The notes under the pieces are model-generated. The model had not been told where the DNA came from. It saw only the letters and a program-made list of their open reading frames with translations, and made no database searches. Made by a program: the position numbers and the translations under genes. From the NCBI GenBank assembly GCA_038025085.1, contig CM076152.1:30631501-30695500 (forward strand): a stretch of DNA of 64,000 nucleotides, given 5' to 3'. This document shows, one piece after another, positions 20,711 to 39,762 of the stretch; the stretch's first letter is position 1; the number at the start of each line of letters is the position of its first letter. The stretch comes from Tetragonia tetragonoides (taxonomy: Eukaryota > Streptophyta > Magnoliopsida > Caryophyllales > Aizoaceae).

Positions 20711-21799
20711 TTACTTGCAAGCAGGTAAAGGACCACCGCAAAGGCACTTATTATGGGCAAAGTTGATTGGGTTTACCTCCTTGAACCGGCGACCATTGGG
20801 AATTGGACCACAGAGCTGATTGTAACTTACATCAAAAGAATCTGATCTCATTTGACCTAACCGTTTAGGAAGAGACCCATAAATCATATTGTGGCTCACA
20901 TTGAAGAAGTCAAGACTCGAGGTTAGATTCAGATTTGAAAAATCAAACTTCAGAGCATTATTGTTAAGATAAAGATATATGAGGGCCCTATTATTCCTTT
21001 CAAATAAGAACGATACATCACCAGTGACTTTGTTGTAGGAGAGATCGAGATATGCCATACTATGTTGTCCTAATAACGACCTTGGGACAACTCCAGTTAA
21101 TCGGTTTCTAGAAATGGACAAGTATGTAAGGTTTTGACATTGTCCAAGAGATGTTGGGATTGACCCTGACAAATCATTTGAGTCGAGAGTGATGTCTCTT
21201 AGGCTCTTCATCTGTCGTCCGATGAAATCCGGGATTGGCCCATAGAGCTTATTTTTCTCGAGATTGAGATAAGTGAGTCTAGTGAGTCGAGCAAGGGCTT
21301 GAGGGATCGGCCCGGTGAGTTTGTTGGAGGAGAGGACGAGCTCCTTGAGATTAGTGAGCTGACCTAATGAATGAGGAATCGAACCACTCACACCAGTATT
21401 GGAAATGGATAGTTCGATGAGCTTTGTGAGCTTGCCAATGGACGAGGGGATTGGGCCCGAGAGATTGGGAGTGTTTTCGAGGAAGAGCATCCAGAGGAAG
21501 GGTAGATCTGACACGAATGGCGGGATACGACCGTGGATGTCGTTAGCACCATTGATTGCCAAGATGTCCACACGGCCGTGCTCATTGCAGTTAATAAAAT
21601 CTCCCCAATTAGTACAACAATCAGTGTTTGGGTTCCAATTGGCAAGAGAGGAAGGGTTACCAAAGTAGTTTTTGATACGAAGAAGGACATTCTTGTCATG
21701 GGGATTGCAAAGCTGGGAAGAGAAAGAGACTTTGAAGAGAAGGAGGAGAGAGAATGAGAGCAAGAGGGTTGAGGATTTTTTAGGATTCAACGCTGCCAT
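20711..21799 (-). CDS. PGIP: Polygalacturonase-inhibitor-like LRR protein (intact copy 1)
   Basis: A single-exon gene of 362 residues. An N-terminal signal peptide (about 1-27, hydrophobic LLLSFSLLLLFKVSF) is followed by an LRR N-cap with CNPHDKNVLLRIK and TDCC..W motifs, about ten extracytoplasmic leucine-rich repeats (LxxLxxLxLSxNxLTGPIPxxL pattern), and a C-terminal cap NKCLCGGPLPACK. That is the layout of plant PGIPs, apoplastic proteins that bind and inhibit fungal and insect endo-polygalacturonases. There is no transmembrane or kinase segment, which rules out a receptor kinase. An in-frame ATG at 21844 exists, but the TATA box (21846-21852) lies directly beside it, so transcription must start downstream and the Met at 21799 is preferred. 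The N-cap has a CCTNWGDFINC spelling with one extra residue compared with the 51 kb paralog. The enzyme target cannot be deduced. Confidence 0.9.
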   Translation of the reverse strand: MAALNPKKSSTLLLSFSLLLLFKVSFSSQLCNPHDKNVLLRIKNYFGNPSSLANWNPNTDCCTNWGDFINCNEHGRVDILAINGANDIHGRIPPFVSDLPFLWMLFLENTPNLSGPIPSSIGKLTKLIELSISNTGVSGSIPHSLGQLTNLKELVLSSNKLTGPIPQALARLTRLTYLNLEKNKLYGPIPDFIGRQMKSLRDITLDSNDLSGSIPTSLGQCQNLTYLSISRNRLTGVVPRSLLGQHSMAYLDLSYNKVTGDVSFLFERNNRALIYLYLNNNALKFDFSNLNLTSSLDFFNVSHNMIYGSLPKRLGQMRSDSFDVSYNQLCGPIPNGRRFKEVNPINFAHNKCLCGGPLPACK

Positions 21800-21845
21800 T
21801 ATCGTTGACTTTGTAAGTAGCAAGTAGATAGAAGCAAGACACAAA

Positions 21846-21852
21846 CTTTATA
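21846..21852 (-). promoter_or_regulatory. TATA box of PGIP-like copy 1
   Basis: The minus strand reads TATAAAG 47 bp upstream of the chosen start codon at 21799. The position excludes the upstream in-frame ATG at 21844 as the main start. Confidence 0.55.
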
Positions 21853-21859
21853 GAAATGA

Positions 21860-22361
21860 TAAATCAGCATATACATGCATATCCAGGCAAATCATATTTC
21901 CCATATTATAGTAAGCATATACATCGTTGACTATAAAAGATTTGTTGACTTGTGACAAGGTTAATAGTAATTAGTAAGCATACACATGCATATCAAGCCA
22001 AAGACTTTAGCAAGTATTATTACAGTTCAAAGTCAACTAGATCTGGGTCTATGATGACGGCGTTGGGCAGCTAATGGACTATGGCTAACTTGTTATTTTT
22101 ATAACCAATTGTGGGATTTGCTTTAATAATTATCCTTCCACCTTTTAATTTGGAGGTTCTAAATTCCTATTTTGGGGTTTTTAAATTTCCTTGTGATAGT
22201 TAGAAATATGGGCGATGGTAACAGTGGTCTTGTTCCAACTAGTTTGGGGTGGAGTGGGTATGTGGAGATCAGTCCCGTCTGAGATGGATTGGCCTGATAT
22301 TTAGAGATGGGCTGGATTAGGTAGGACCATTTTTACTATCATAAAAAGAAACTTGTTATTC
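21860..22361. other. Spacer upstream of PGIP-like copy 1
   Basis: No gene. A short duplicated phrase (AAGCATATACATG/GCATACACATGCATATC, with a GTTGACT motif) occurs at 21865-21990. The remainder is unassigned. Confidence 0.45.
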
Positions 22362-22592
22362 ATACAAAAACTTGTGTGGCCGGACTTAGTCTATGGTGGA
22401 CTAATGGTCTAAATGTCACTCCATACTTTACCTGGAGCCACCTCTCTAATAGTGGAGTCACCCCCTACTTTTAGTGAGCCACTACCCTGGGCGCCACTCC
22501 TCTAATAAGTGGAGTCATCCCATACTTCAGCTGGAGCCACTCCTCTAATAGTGAAGTCACTCCCTACTTCACCTGGAGCCACCCCTAAGGGT
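22362..22592 (-). mobile_element. Fragment of the minisatellite-bearing MITE family (copy A)
   Basis: It starts ATACAAAAACTTGTGTGG, the same terminus as the ends at 40114 and 43527 in reverse orientation, then GGACTTAGTCTATGGTGGAC and a run of degenerate ACCTGGAGCCACxCCT units. The opposite terminus is missing, so the copy is truncated next to the CACTA element. Confidence 0.65.
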
Positions 22593-22924
22593 CTGTTCTA
22601 CAATACTTAGCTATTGTTGTAGTACTCTTACACTACAAAAAAAAACATCAAATAGCGTCGGCCTAATTCCGTCGCTAAGAAGGCAAAATCCGACGCGAAG
22701 AGAGGTTAGCAACGGATGCGTTGTCGTAAACCGCGACGCTAACGATTCTAGCAACGGATATGGTGTGTCCGTTGTTAACTTAGCAACGGAAATTATGATC
22801 CCGTAGCTCAAAGTCTTAGCAACGGAATGTTTATTTCCGTCGTTGCAAATAACAACGGATAAATATAGTCCGTCGCTGAGCTGATTCACTATGATTTTAA
22901 ACAACGGAAAATACAAATACAGAC

Positions 22925-23157
22925 AAATACATGACAAGCTTCTTGTATACATCCTTTGGGTGGCCTGCTGGTCCCACAACACATTAATGTACTGTTGACT
23001 TTCGTTTACATCAGAGGCATTCAGCACACACAAATGCCCAGATGCCCAAGGGATAGGCAAAGAGCACACCTACCTACCAGGATTCGAACCTGGTATCACA
23101 ATTCACAGGTGCAATCACCTTTGGGACTAGCGCGCGGACCATTGAGCTAGAATGTTG
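22925..23157 (-). mobile_element. tRNA-derived SINE inside the CACTA element
   Basis: On the minus strand an A box TAGCTCAATGGTC (23136-23148) and B box GGTTCGAATCCTGG (23075-23088) are about 50 bp apart and are followed by a SINE-like body. Folding as a full tRNA fails (no proper acceptor stem, oversized middle), so it is a SINE head rather than a tRNA gene. No TSD was identified. Confidence 0.6.
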
Positions 23158-24289
23158 TATGTGTTATTAGGTGGATAGAATAATAACTAACCATCTATGA
23201 TTTTTTCCCTTTATTTTTCTACTTTAAAATTTTAGGTTTGATAGGGAACTAAAAAAATGTATCTGTTTTTTCATTGAAAAATTATTTTAGTAAGATGTGT
23301 TTTTGTGACCATATATTTGTTTAGTAATGCATATTACATGCATTACAATTGTCAAATAGGTCGTGTTCGTGTCAAGGTTAAACGAATCAAAAATATTTTG
23401 ATCCAAACCTACCCATTTATTAATCATGTTGAAAATCTAAATAAATGAAGGGAGAAGTATTGCTCCATTATTTTCAACTAGAAAAATTTGAACCAAACTA
23501 GATTGATTTTTGTTTTTTACTTGACCTTTATTCCGTTTAATACCCATCTAAATATATTTAAAACTATATTCATTTGAAAGCATGTTTTGAAATATTTTCA
23601 ATGATATCAGTTTCATAATTAATTTATGTTAAAATAAAAAATTATTTGAGTTATAATGTATAAATTAATTAAATTGAATTTAACTAAATTCAAATAAAAT
23701 TAAGACGATGAAAACAGTGTTGGAGTATATGGTTTTCAACCTTAGCGTCAAAGTCTTTGAATAATGCCAAAAAAATTTAAAAGAGAGAAAGGGGAAAAAA
23801 GATCAAGTTAATTAAAATCACAATGGAATTTATGAACATGCCAAAACTGCCATTGCCGTCCAAGTAGTTATTGTTAGAATATTAGGTGGGGCACCAAAAT
23901 GGAAAATGGTGTCTCCCCAAGTTTTGAGGACTACTTGGAAATACAGGAAAACACTGAGTCAAGCGTAGGTTGACGTCATGCAATTCCAAAATACATTTTG
24001 TTAGCAACGGTAACAAAACACTCCGTCGCTAAGAATTGTTTTATATTTTTAGCGCAATTTGGTTAAAACCACCTAACATGTTTCAAAATTTGTCCAGTAC
24101 TCCCTGAAACGTTACTATTTGGCGAGTACCACCTTAAATGTTTATTCCGCCCTGGAAGTCACACCTTAATTAATTTTCTGACCATTTTACCCCCCACGTC
24201 GGCCACGTGTGAGTCACGTGACTTTTAAGTAAACTAAATAATTAAATAAATAAATAATAAAAAATAAAAACTATAAATATAAATAACTA

Positions 24290-24469
24290 AACCTAAACTA
24301 AAACTAAAACTAAAACTAAAACTAAAACTAAAACCACATCTCTCTCTCTCTCTCTCTCTCTCAAGCTCCATCTCCATCTCTCTCTCTCAAGCTCCATCGA
24401 CCATCTCTCTCTCCATCTCCATCTCCATCTCCATCTCCATCTCTCTCTCTCTCTCTCTCAAGCTCCACC

Positions 24470-24506
<37 letters not shown>

Positions 24507-24595
24507 CTCGACCATCTCTCTCTCTCTCAAGCTCGACCATCATCTCCATCTCTCTCTCTCTCTCAACGCTCTCTCTCTCTCTCAAGCTCTGAAGA
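24290..24595. repeat. (AAACTA)n and (CT)n/CCATCT tracts in the MULE
   Basis: About six AAACTA units (24298-24330) are followed by about 260 bp of almost pure pyrimidine: TCTC runs broken by CAAGCTC and CATCTC phrases. Confidence 0.85.
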
Positions 24596-24604
24596 TCGTC
24601 ATTA

Positions 24605-24781
24605 ATGGCGACAAGAACTCAGCGAAGCCATGGCCGCGATGAAGTTAAAGGTTGTCGACCACCATTTTTGTCCGGCAACCACATCTCAAGCCACCGATTT
24701 GTGGTTTCCGGCCATGAACCATGGTCGGCGACATTTCTGATTAATCTCGAGCGAGCTTCAATGGCCATGCATGAGCTTTAG
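24605..24781 (+). CDS. Small frame (58 aa) in the MULE, possible captured gene fragment
   Basis: An ATG after the pyrimidine tract opens a 58-codon frame (MATRTQRSHGRDEVKGCRPP at the N-terminus) that is clearly richer in G and C than its surroundings and ends at TAG (24779-24781). It sits where Pack-MULEs carry captured host exons. I do not recognise a family and there is no proof that it is translated. A CT-rich leader upstream would fit a transcribed unit. Confidence 0.25.
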   Translation: MATRTQRSHGRDEVKGCRPPFLSGNHISSHRFVVSGHEPWSATFLINLERASMAMHEL

Positions 24782-24954
24782 AAGCTCCGATCTGCCGATT
24801 CCAAGCTAAGCTTCTTCTTCTATCTTTTTAATTTTTTTCCTTTTTGTCTTAATTTTCGGTTTTGTTTCGGTTTTGTTTCAGAATTTCTCGTTTTTGTCTT
24901 AATTTTCGGTTTGATTGTTTCAGAATTTAATGGATTGTTGTTGTTGTTCTGTTT

Positions 24955-25395
<441 letters not shown>

Positions 25396-25919
25396 GTGAA
25401 TTAAATAAAAAATAATTCTTCATTTAAACAAAGCACAAATAGTAAAATAAAATAAAAATAAAAATAAAAAATTTCATGTAAGTTGTCACGTGAGAGTCAC
25501 GTGGGGGGTAAAATGGTCAAAAAAAATTGGATTTGCCCGGAAAATCAATTAAGGTGTGACTTCCAGGGCGGAATAAACATTTAAGGTGGTACTCGCCAAA
25601 TAGTAACGTTTCAGGGAGTACTGGACAAATTTTGAAACATGTTAGGTGGTTTTAACCAAATTGCGCATATTTTTAAAACAAAAAGTTAGCAACGGTTCTA
25701 GTGATCCGACGCTACGCCAACAACGGATCGGCCTAAATCCGACGCTGAGCTGACGACGGAGGTAGTTTCCGTTGTTAGTTTTTCCTTGCTACGGATATTT
25801 TATAATCCGTTGCTATATTAACAAAGGAATTTTATCTGTTGCTAAGATCCGTTGCTATATGAGATTTTTTTTGTAGTGTTATCTGTTTTATTAGTGGTTA
25901 CCTGTTGAACTAGCTATTA

Positions 25920-26212
25920 CTCCCTCCGTTCCTGTCAAACACTACCATTTCCCTTTTTTTGATGTTTCATACAAAATACTCCCATTTCTATGTTTGGTAA
26001 AAAAAATTGCTAGTCTTTTACAATATCACCCTTCACATTAAATCTCAACTAGCCCCACCAAGAAACTCCACCCTCCTCTCTTTCTCTCTCTCCTCACCCC
26101 ATGTGATTAACAACTAGATTTAGGGGTAAAAGTGGAAAGCACATGTCAATATAAGCTCTCCTTATTTTTTGTGCCAAAAGCAAATGGTAGTGTTTGACAG
26201 GAACGGAGGGAG
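25920..26212. mobile_element. Stowaway (Tc1/mariner) MITE, 293 bp
   Basis: A perfect inverted terminal repeat of about 31 bp starts CTCCCTCCGTTCCTGTCAAA. TA lies on both sides (25918-25919 and 26213-26214). There is no coding content. Confidence 0.9.
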
Positions 26213-26225
26213 TAGTTGTCATGAG

Positions 26226-27247
26226 TAGATCTGGCAATACTGACCAGGACCCGATAACTCGATCTGAATAACCTGACCCATGACCCGATTCAACCCGAAT
26301 AGCAAGACCCGAAAATTCGAAACAACCCGATCCAAACCGAACCGACCCGAAATTAGCAGACTCGATATGACCCGTACCCAAATCTGATCCAAACCCAAAC
26401 CGACCCAATCCGAATAACTGAAAGGGATCCGAACCGAACACAACCTGAAACTTATGATCCAAACCAACTCGAACCCGAACCGAAAGTGATAATATATTAT
26501 TATTTTTTTACTTATTTATTTATTTATTTTATTTTTAATTATTTATTTATTTTTATTTATTTGTTAGTGTTTTAAAAATGGTAAAATTAAAATCTTTTAA
26601 AACATTGTGATTACACTCACCTATTAAAATATCTATTTATATAATCAATTTATATATTTATGACCCTATACTAGTTACTCTCATAAAAATAACGACGTAA
26701 TTGATTACATCTATTTAACCCTGTTACACTTACTCCTATAAAAATTACAATCACTCCAAAATATCACTTCATCCGTCCCAATTTAATTTTCCACTTTGAA
26801 ATATGTGACTCACAACATTGTGATTAGATATTAAAAGAAACGACATGCAATCATTCTCGTGTTGACTTGACTTGTGCCTGAACTCAAAATGTAGTAATGC
26901 AATCAAGGAAAAATGTACTAAAATCAAACTTGAAAAAAACTTGTGACTGAAATCTTTCCGACCCACATCTGACCCGAAACAACATGACCCGAATTGACCC
27001 GAACCCAAATATACCCGGACCGAACCGATTCGAGTACAGTGCGTGATAACCCAATTCAACCCGAACCGATATGGCCCTAACCGGATTGACCCGGCCCGAC
27101 CCGCAACCGAACCGAAAACAACATGAACCGAATCAACCCTAGCCCAAATATACCCGAACCCAAACCGAAAATAGAGATAACCCGAGTCAAACCGAACCGA
27201 AATGACCCGACCCGAACCTGACCCAAATAACCCGTTTGCCAGGTCTA
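26226..27247. mobile_element. Non-autonomous hAT element, 1.0 kb
   Basis: Ends TAGATCTGGCAA and TTGCCAGGTCTA. The 8 bp GTCATGAG is duplicated exactly (26218-26225 and 27248-27255). Both arms are packed with degenerate ACCCGAACCGA-type repeats, and the middle is AT-rich and non-coding. The layout is that of the element at 40371-41939. Confidence 0.85.
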
Positions 27248-27255
27248 GTCATGAG

Positions 27256-28452
27256 CGGTACGTAATTATTAGTTGTTTACTTGGTTGAGTGTTCGGTAAA
27301 GTTAGCGGTTTGGTTAGCTGATTGATGTAAAATAACATAAAAGGGTATATTATTATTATTTATTAAAAATAAAGGAGTAGAATCGGGATCACATGCCTAA
27401 ATAATTCCAACAGCTAGCCTTTGAAAATTGAAAGGCTAATTTTATTAGCTTTTGTAAAACACTACTCTAACAGCTAACAACTACTACTAAAGACGGATTA
27501 CCGAACACGATAATTAGGATAGATAGTGGTTTGACTAATTCAAACCACTAACAGCTACCTAAAATCCGATTATCGAATACATTTTAATATATACTTGGTA
27601 CACAGTGTACTAAGTTCACAAAAAATAGCTGGTTTCCACGGAAAAATTACTATTTGAAGATAACCATTCGGGGAAAATTGACCACACGACTGAACCAGCC
27701 TATCTTTTTAGGTCATGGCAACAACTTTCTGATCCAAAAACCCGATTTGACCCAAACCTATATGGCCAATTAGTTATTGGTTCAAATGCGACCTGTACAT
27801 TGATGACCTGTTTGATCCAAAAATTTGCACAAAATCATATATCATCAATAAAACGATAGTTAAAGATACTGAAATCCATATTTACGATTTTGTTTGTTTT
27901 CCAATTGACATATCCCATTTTTTTCTACCTTTTCTTTTTCCTTGTTTACTATGTAAAATATATATTAGTAGCAATGCCTTAGGGTACTCTTATAGGTATC
28001 CTATTAGATACATTCCTCTTTTAAAAATCAGGCGTTATTTACTGGACCTGCATCTAGCCAATTTAATTGGATCGAGTCCAATCCCACGCACGACGAAATT
28101 CAATCGCAAATTTGAAAAACTAGACGTTTTCCACTTTTTCTCTTCTCCCAATTGCACTTGACAAATATTATTGGGTCATGTGATTATGTCCCCTCCCAAT
28201 TCTAAATTGGTTTTTTTAATTTCCTTTTCTTCTTAATAATTTTTTTTTAACCTAAAAACACGCAAAATTACATAATTATCGTCATGTGGTCTATCCAAAT
28301 TGGATAGACTAGATCCATATAAAAATTTCTATTAAAGACAGGTGTCTATTTTAAAATAAATGAGCCTTGTTTAAAACTTAAAGTCAGTCTAATTAAAAAG
28401 TCCAAATAGGTATACTTAGTTAGGAATTTAGTTGTTTACGGGAGCACTTAAA
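27256..28452. other. AT-rich intergenic DNA
   Basis: No gene, no defined repeat. It ends at the left TSD of the SINE. Confidence 0.5.
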
Positions 28453-28737
28453 AAATTGACAAGACTTACAAGAGTGGTGGTCTAATGATTTCAAGATTAC
28501 TCTTAAATAGTTTGGTAAGGTAAGGTCATGGGTTCGACTCTCCACTTCACCCCCCCATGCCTTGTGTCTGCTTGCTTTTAGGAACTACACTACCCTCTTG
28601 TTGATGTTACGTTGACGGGGCCAGTGCTTGCGGTGGTTGTTCAGCTAATCTGATATGTTCATTATTGAACACAAGAGTCCAAACATGATGTAGCGGGGGT
28701 ATCTCGGTCGTGATTCACTTGCACCCTCGTTTTGTTA

Positions 28738-29021
28738 AAAAACTTGGGTAGACTTAGTCCATGGTGGATCAATACTTGGAGTCGCCCCTCTACTTCACCC
28801 GGAGCCACCCCTACTTCACCTAGAGCCACTCCTCAAAATTATACTTGGCACCACCCCTCAAAATTATACTTGGCACCACCCCTCAAAATTATACTTGGCA
28901 CCACCCCTAGTTCACCTGGAGCCACCCCCTTACTTTACCTGGAATCACCCCCTACTTCACATGAAGCCACCCTTCAAAATTACTTGGTCCACGGTGAAAT
29001 AAGTCCACACAAGACCTGCTA
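28738..29021 (-). mobile_element. Minisatellite-bearing MITE (copy B) nested in the SINE
   Basis: From AAACTTGGGTAGACTTAGTCCATGGTGGA to ACGGTGAAATAAGTCCACACAAG: the family's inverted ends in the reverse orientation. The interior holds CCTGGAGCCACCCC-type units and three exact 25 bp repeats starting CCTCAAAATTATACTTGG at 28831, 28856 and 28881. Confidence 0.7.
28831..28910. repeat. 25 bp tandem repeat (three copies)
   Basis: Period 25, starts at 28831, 28856 and 28881, each with CCTCAAAATTATACTTGGCA. Confidence 0.9.
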
Positions 29022-29329
29022 AGAAAAAAAAATAAATTGACAAGACTTCCGGCCTTCTAGGTCCAATTCACATATTATTCAGAAAATCTCAGTATTGATA
29101 CAATGCCGAACCAACAAGTCCAATTGGCCCATCTCTTTATTTTCTCCCAATCATGTCCCATCTCCATTTCTATCTCTACAAAAATGAAAAAAACAATTGG
29201 CCCATAGCCAAATAAAAAATAACCAACCAATTCAATCTACAGCCCAAATAAACAAGCCTTCTCTCCCAAAAAAAAAAAAAAAGAAAAACCAACCGGAAGT
29301 ATTTATCTTTACATTATCTATAGAGCATA

Positions 29330-36510
<7,181 letters not shown>

Positions 36511-36584
36511 GTGCTTAGACTCTCAAATTTTGGTACTTGTTAGTGATGGGTTATTGCTTTTATGCGCCTGTTTTTCAGAATTAT

Positions 36585-36594
36585 GTATATATAG
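36585..36594 (-). promoter_or_regulatory. TATA box of the peroxidase gene
   Basis: The minus strand reads CTATATATACAT about 80 bp upstream of the start codon at 36510. Confidence 0.55.
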
Positions 36595-36599
36595 TAGTC

Positions 36600-37060
36600 A
36601 TCAGTTTATTGGAATGGCATATTTGTAATCCTAACTGATACCAAATTACCACCCTAGGGGACAGGAAAAAAAAAACACAAAATGATTAATTGGGTAGAAA
36701 TTAAGTTAATTTTGTGATAGCTTCTTTGTGTTTTTTTTTTTACTACGAGTAACCCGCAGCTACTACTCTTATGCTATGTTTGGCAAAATTAGTCGTAACT
36801 GCAGCTGTAGCTGTCAAATTAAATTAAGGAAAGAAATTAGGAAGCAAAGTGCTAAAATTTGCTACAAAATACTAATAAACGAGCTGCAGTTGTAGCTGCA
36901 GGTGAAAGCTTGCAGGGATAGCTTTCACAAAATTAGCTACAATTGTAGCTTCAAATTGAAAATCTAATGGCAAAATGTTTAGAAGCAGAGAGTAATAAAA
37001 AATATTACGTGCAAGTTTCAAGTTGTAGCTTTTATTGAAAAGCTAGTTGTTCGTGCCATT
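36600..37060. other. Upstream DNA of the peroxidase gene with a MITE-like end
   Basis: No gene. GCTATGTTTGGCAAAATTAG at 36774-36793 is one terminus of the MITE type seen in the peroxidase intron. The following 270 bp are rich in AGCTGCAGTTGTAGCTG-type phrases. A second terminus could not be fixed. Confidence 0.4.
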
Positions 37061-37238
37061 AGAGTGTGCACTACTGGATAAAATTCCGAATTTATGCAAT
37101 AGCCTGCAAAGTGCAAACTACACACACCAGGCAAACCAACAAGATAAATCTTGTAGGCATGCTCAACAAAGAGAATTAATGGGATTTGAACCATGATGTT
37201 TGCCATAAAAATTTAACCTCACAACCAACTATGCTACC
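37060..37238 (-). mobile_element. tRNA-derived SINE (minus)
   Basis: On the minus strand an A box TAGCATAGTTGGTTGTGAGG (about 37217-37236) and B box GGTTCAAATCCC (37180-37191) head a body running left to about 37060. It is head-to-head with the SINE at 37250. Confidence 0.55.
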
Positions 37239-37249
37239 CTTTTCAAAGC

Positions 37250-37440
37250 ATGATAACTTCTTAGTTAGGTAGAGCGTTCTATCTCGTTATTTCTTTGTGT
37301 GACTGGTATGTTAATATTGTGACCAATGTCGAGGGTTCGAATTTAGCTTTGGGCATTGAATAACTTTATATCTCTTGGTTAATTGTCTTATCCTTTGTGG
37401 TACCTACAATCAACACGGGGAAATAATAGTCACTGTGGTC
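37250..37440 (+). mobile_element. tRNA-derived SINE (plus)
   Basis: A-box-like TTAGTTAGGTAGAGCG (37261-37276) and B box GAGGGTTCGAATTTAG (37331-37346), followed by a SINE-like tail region. The right boundary is uncertain. Confidence 0.5.
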
Positions 37441-39762
37441 GACATTAAATATTTCAGAATAATATATATTTTTATTGTAAGAAATTATGATAATAGCTAA
37501 AGTAGATGGTGATAAGAGAATGTATTAGATGCATACTTTACACTACTCATTTAACATGTAATAATGAAATTACTTTTTTTAAATGGAAAGATCGATGACA
37601 CTTGTTTTGTGACGAAATAAAATATGTTGGAAAAACAATATTCAATTTTTTTTTTTTTTTTTTTTTTGTGCTCATCGGAGAAACAATATTCATTTAGAAA
37701 TGCCAAAAAGATATAATAATAGGACATGATAATCGTTCACGAGTGGCGTTTAGATCATGCCGTACAAGGCCACCAATAGGAGAATAGAGCAGTAGGAGAA
37801 TTTTGGGGCAAGGTGGAAGGGATTGAGCCGACACTATACTGGCGCTTTTTGAACGTACTATATGTATTGTCAATTTGTCATATATTGGTGCACAAAATGC
37901 TATAGGAATTTGTGGATTTATCCCTAGACATTAATTTGATGTGCAACAAAACAAAATTTACAAATAGAGGCTAGTGTTTTATAGATAATGAATGAATGCA
38001 TGAAAATTTTTTGGACAAGGGAAATTCTGAAAATTGGTAGTAAAGACAATGCTAAAGACGTGTGTGTCGTATCTATCAAAAACATCAATTCCATGATATG
38101 GTCCTACACTACCTTTTGTTTGTCCATCCCCATGAGTTTGTTGTCTAGGGGTTTTGCTTCTTGTAGAAAAATTTACGGCCTTTTAAATGATGGTAAATTT
38201 CTGAAAATTGCCACCGACATATTTTATGACTTAACAATTTACATGACACTACTAGTTTTTGTTGTGTCCAAGATAGAGTTCTTGCAAAATGGTCTAGGAA
38301 TGGAAAAATACTTGTTAAGTAACTTTACAAGCATAAGAGTTATGAGGATATAGGTTACTAAAAAAGGTTGTAATAGTGTTAAATCAGATATTTTAAGGAT
38401 TTTGGAGAGTCTGAGTCCAAGAGAAACGAAGGTCAAGCAAGCACAACATGAAAATGGAGAAATTTAGTGACTGATTTAGTAGCAACCTAATAAAAATTGG
38501 GAGTAGGTCCAAAAATTAGAGACCCTTTGACAACGGAAGTCCAATTTGGTCATCAAAATAGCAACTGTAATTCAACCAATAGCAATTCAATTGCAATTTT
38601 ATTGAAATTAAAAAAAAAAAGAATAATCTTAATGGTATGGATTTCCTATTCTTGTAAGGGGTTGAGATTCATTGTGAAGTCTAACAAAGGATGTTACAAC
38701 TTTCTAATACCGTGGTTTGTAAGAGAGACTTGAGACATGAAATCATATTGCATTCGCCACCTTAGTCGTTTTTCCGAGTTAGGATTCTTCATACCCTAAG
38801 TTTATGTAATGTTGTATGCACCGCTTCTCGCTTTTCACTCATGCAAAAGTCCCTGAAACATTAAATGTATAAATTGCTAAAAATATTTCTCTAATTTACG
38901 GTATGTATGTTTTAGTTGATGATTATTTAACTGTTGTTAAATTTTATTAATTTTTGTTAATTGTTGTTGATTTTGGTAGAGTTGAAAACTGAAACTTACC
39001 GTGAAATTGAAATGAATACATATTATATGCTGTTCTAAAATTAAAATTAGTGTTGAAATCTCTTTACCCTTGATCCAGATAGGTATGCTCTTTTATTTTT
39101 CAGATCAATGTATCAAAATACGCACTTAGTTTTGTACAACAATTAAAGGAGGCTAGGCAATTCACTTTCTGATCTATCTTTGGGGGCAATGAAGAAAGGG
39201 TTACTTCACGGGCTTCCTAAAGGCTCCATTAATGTACATGTAGTGAGGTACAACAATTTAGTCATTATTTAGAAAGTATCACCAATAAAATAAGTTTTAA
39301 AGTACGTGAAGTAATGCAGAAGTGTATTAAACAAAAGTTCTTTTGGTAAGTGTACTTTAGTGTAGAGATAGATGGGCTTCATCTAACTTCATTATGGAGG
39401 CTAAAGTCAAAAGAAAAATATCAATAATGGTTGTAAAAAGAAATGCGTATAATACAATGTATGATAAAAAGGATGTATTGTCTGGTTTCTGACTTTCTGT
39501 AGCTTCATTCCATCACAAATCACATAGGAGTTTATAAAGAGTGAAAAGCTAGTTTTACGAGGAATGTGTCACGTTAAATGAGCGGCCTTCCATTCTACTC
39601 ACTACATGATTATGGGACAAGCAAAGTGGTTATATATACACTTATGTAGGCCTCGGTAATGGGCCGGGGCAGGTCGGGTCAAATTGGCCAAGGTTGTGAG
39701 CTGGTCCGATCGTCATGGGTCGGGCTAGTTTATTATGGCCCGATTATGAGATATAAAAGTAG
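37441..39762. other. Gene-poor stretch, nothing recognised
   Basis: About 2.3 kb of AT-rich DNA. The longest frame (37988-38353, plus, 121 codons) is low in complexity and I cannot place it in a family; it may be the relic of a transposase-like gene, but no motif supports that. A poly(T) run lies at 37649-37668. Confidence 0.5.

Larger units (their letters stand above)
28468..29033 (+). mobile_element. tRNA-derived SINE with a MITE inserted near its tail
   Basis: The 15 bp AAATTGACAAGACTT occurs at 28453-28467 and 29034-29048. Inside, an A-box-like TGGTCTAATGAT (28476-28487) and a B box GGGTTCGACTCTCC (28531-28544) head the element, and an A-rich tail lies at 29022-29033. The SINE body proper is about 28468-28737. 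The rest before the tail is the MITE. Confidence 0.75.

Noticed and set aside
21800..21844. Upstream in-frame ATG of the first PGIP-like gene as the true start
   Set aside because: It is immediately beside the TATA box, so it would lie before the transcription start; the Met at 21799 directly precedes the signal peptide.
23070..23160. A possible tRNA gene on the minus strand
   Set aside because: The A and B boxes are good, but the sequence between and around them does not form a tRNA cloverleaf with an acceptor stem; it continues into a SINE-like body.
24290..24335. Telomere-like repeat (AAACTA)n
   Set aside because: The plant telomere unit is TTTAGGG/CCCTAAA; this hexamer array differs and lies inside a transposon.
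37988..38353. A 121-codon frame considered as a gene
   Set aside because: No family resemblance could be defended, no promoter or splice structure was visible, and it lies in repeat-like DNA.
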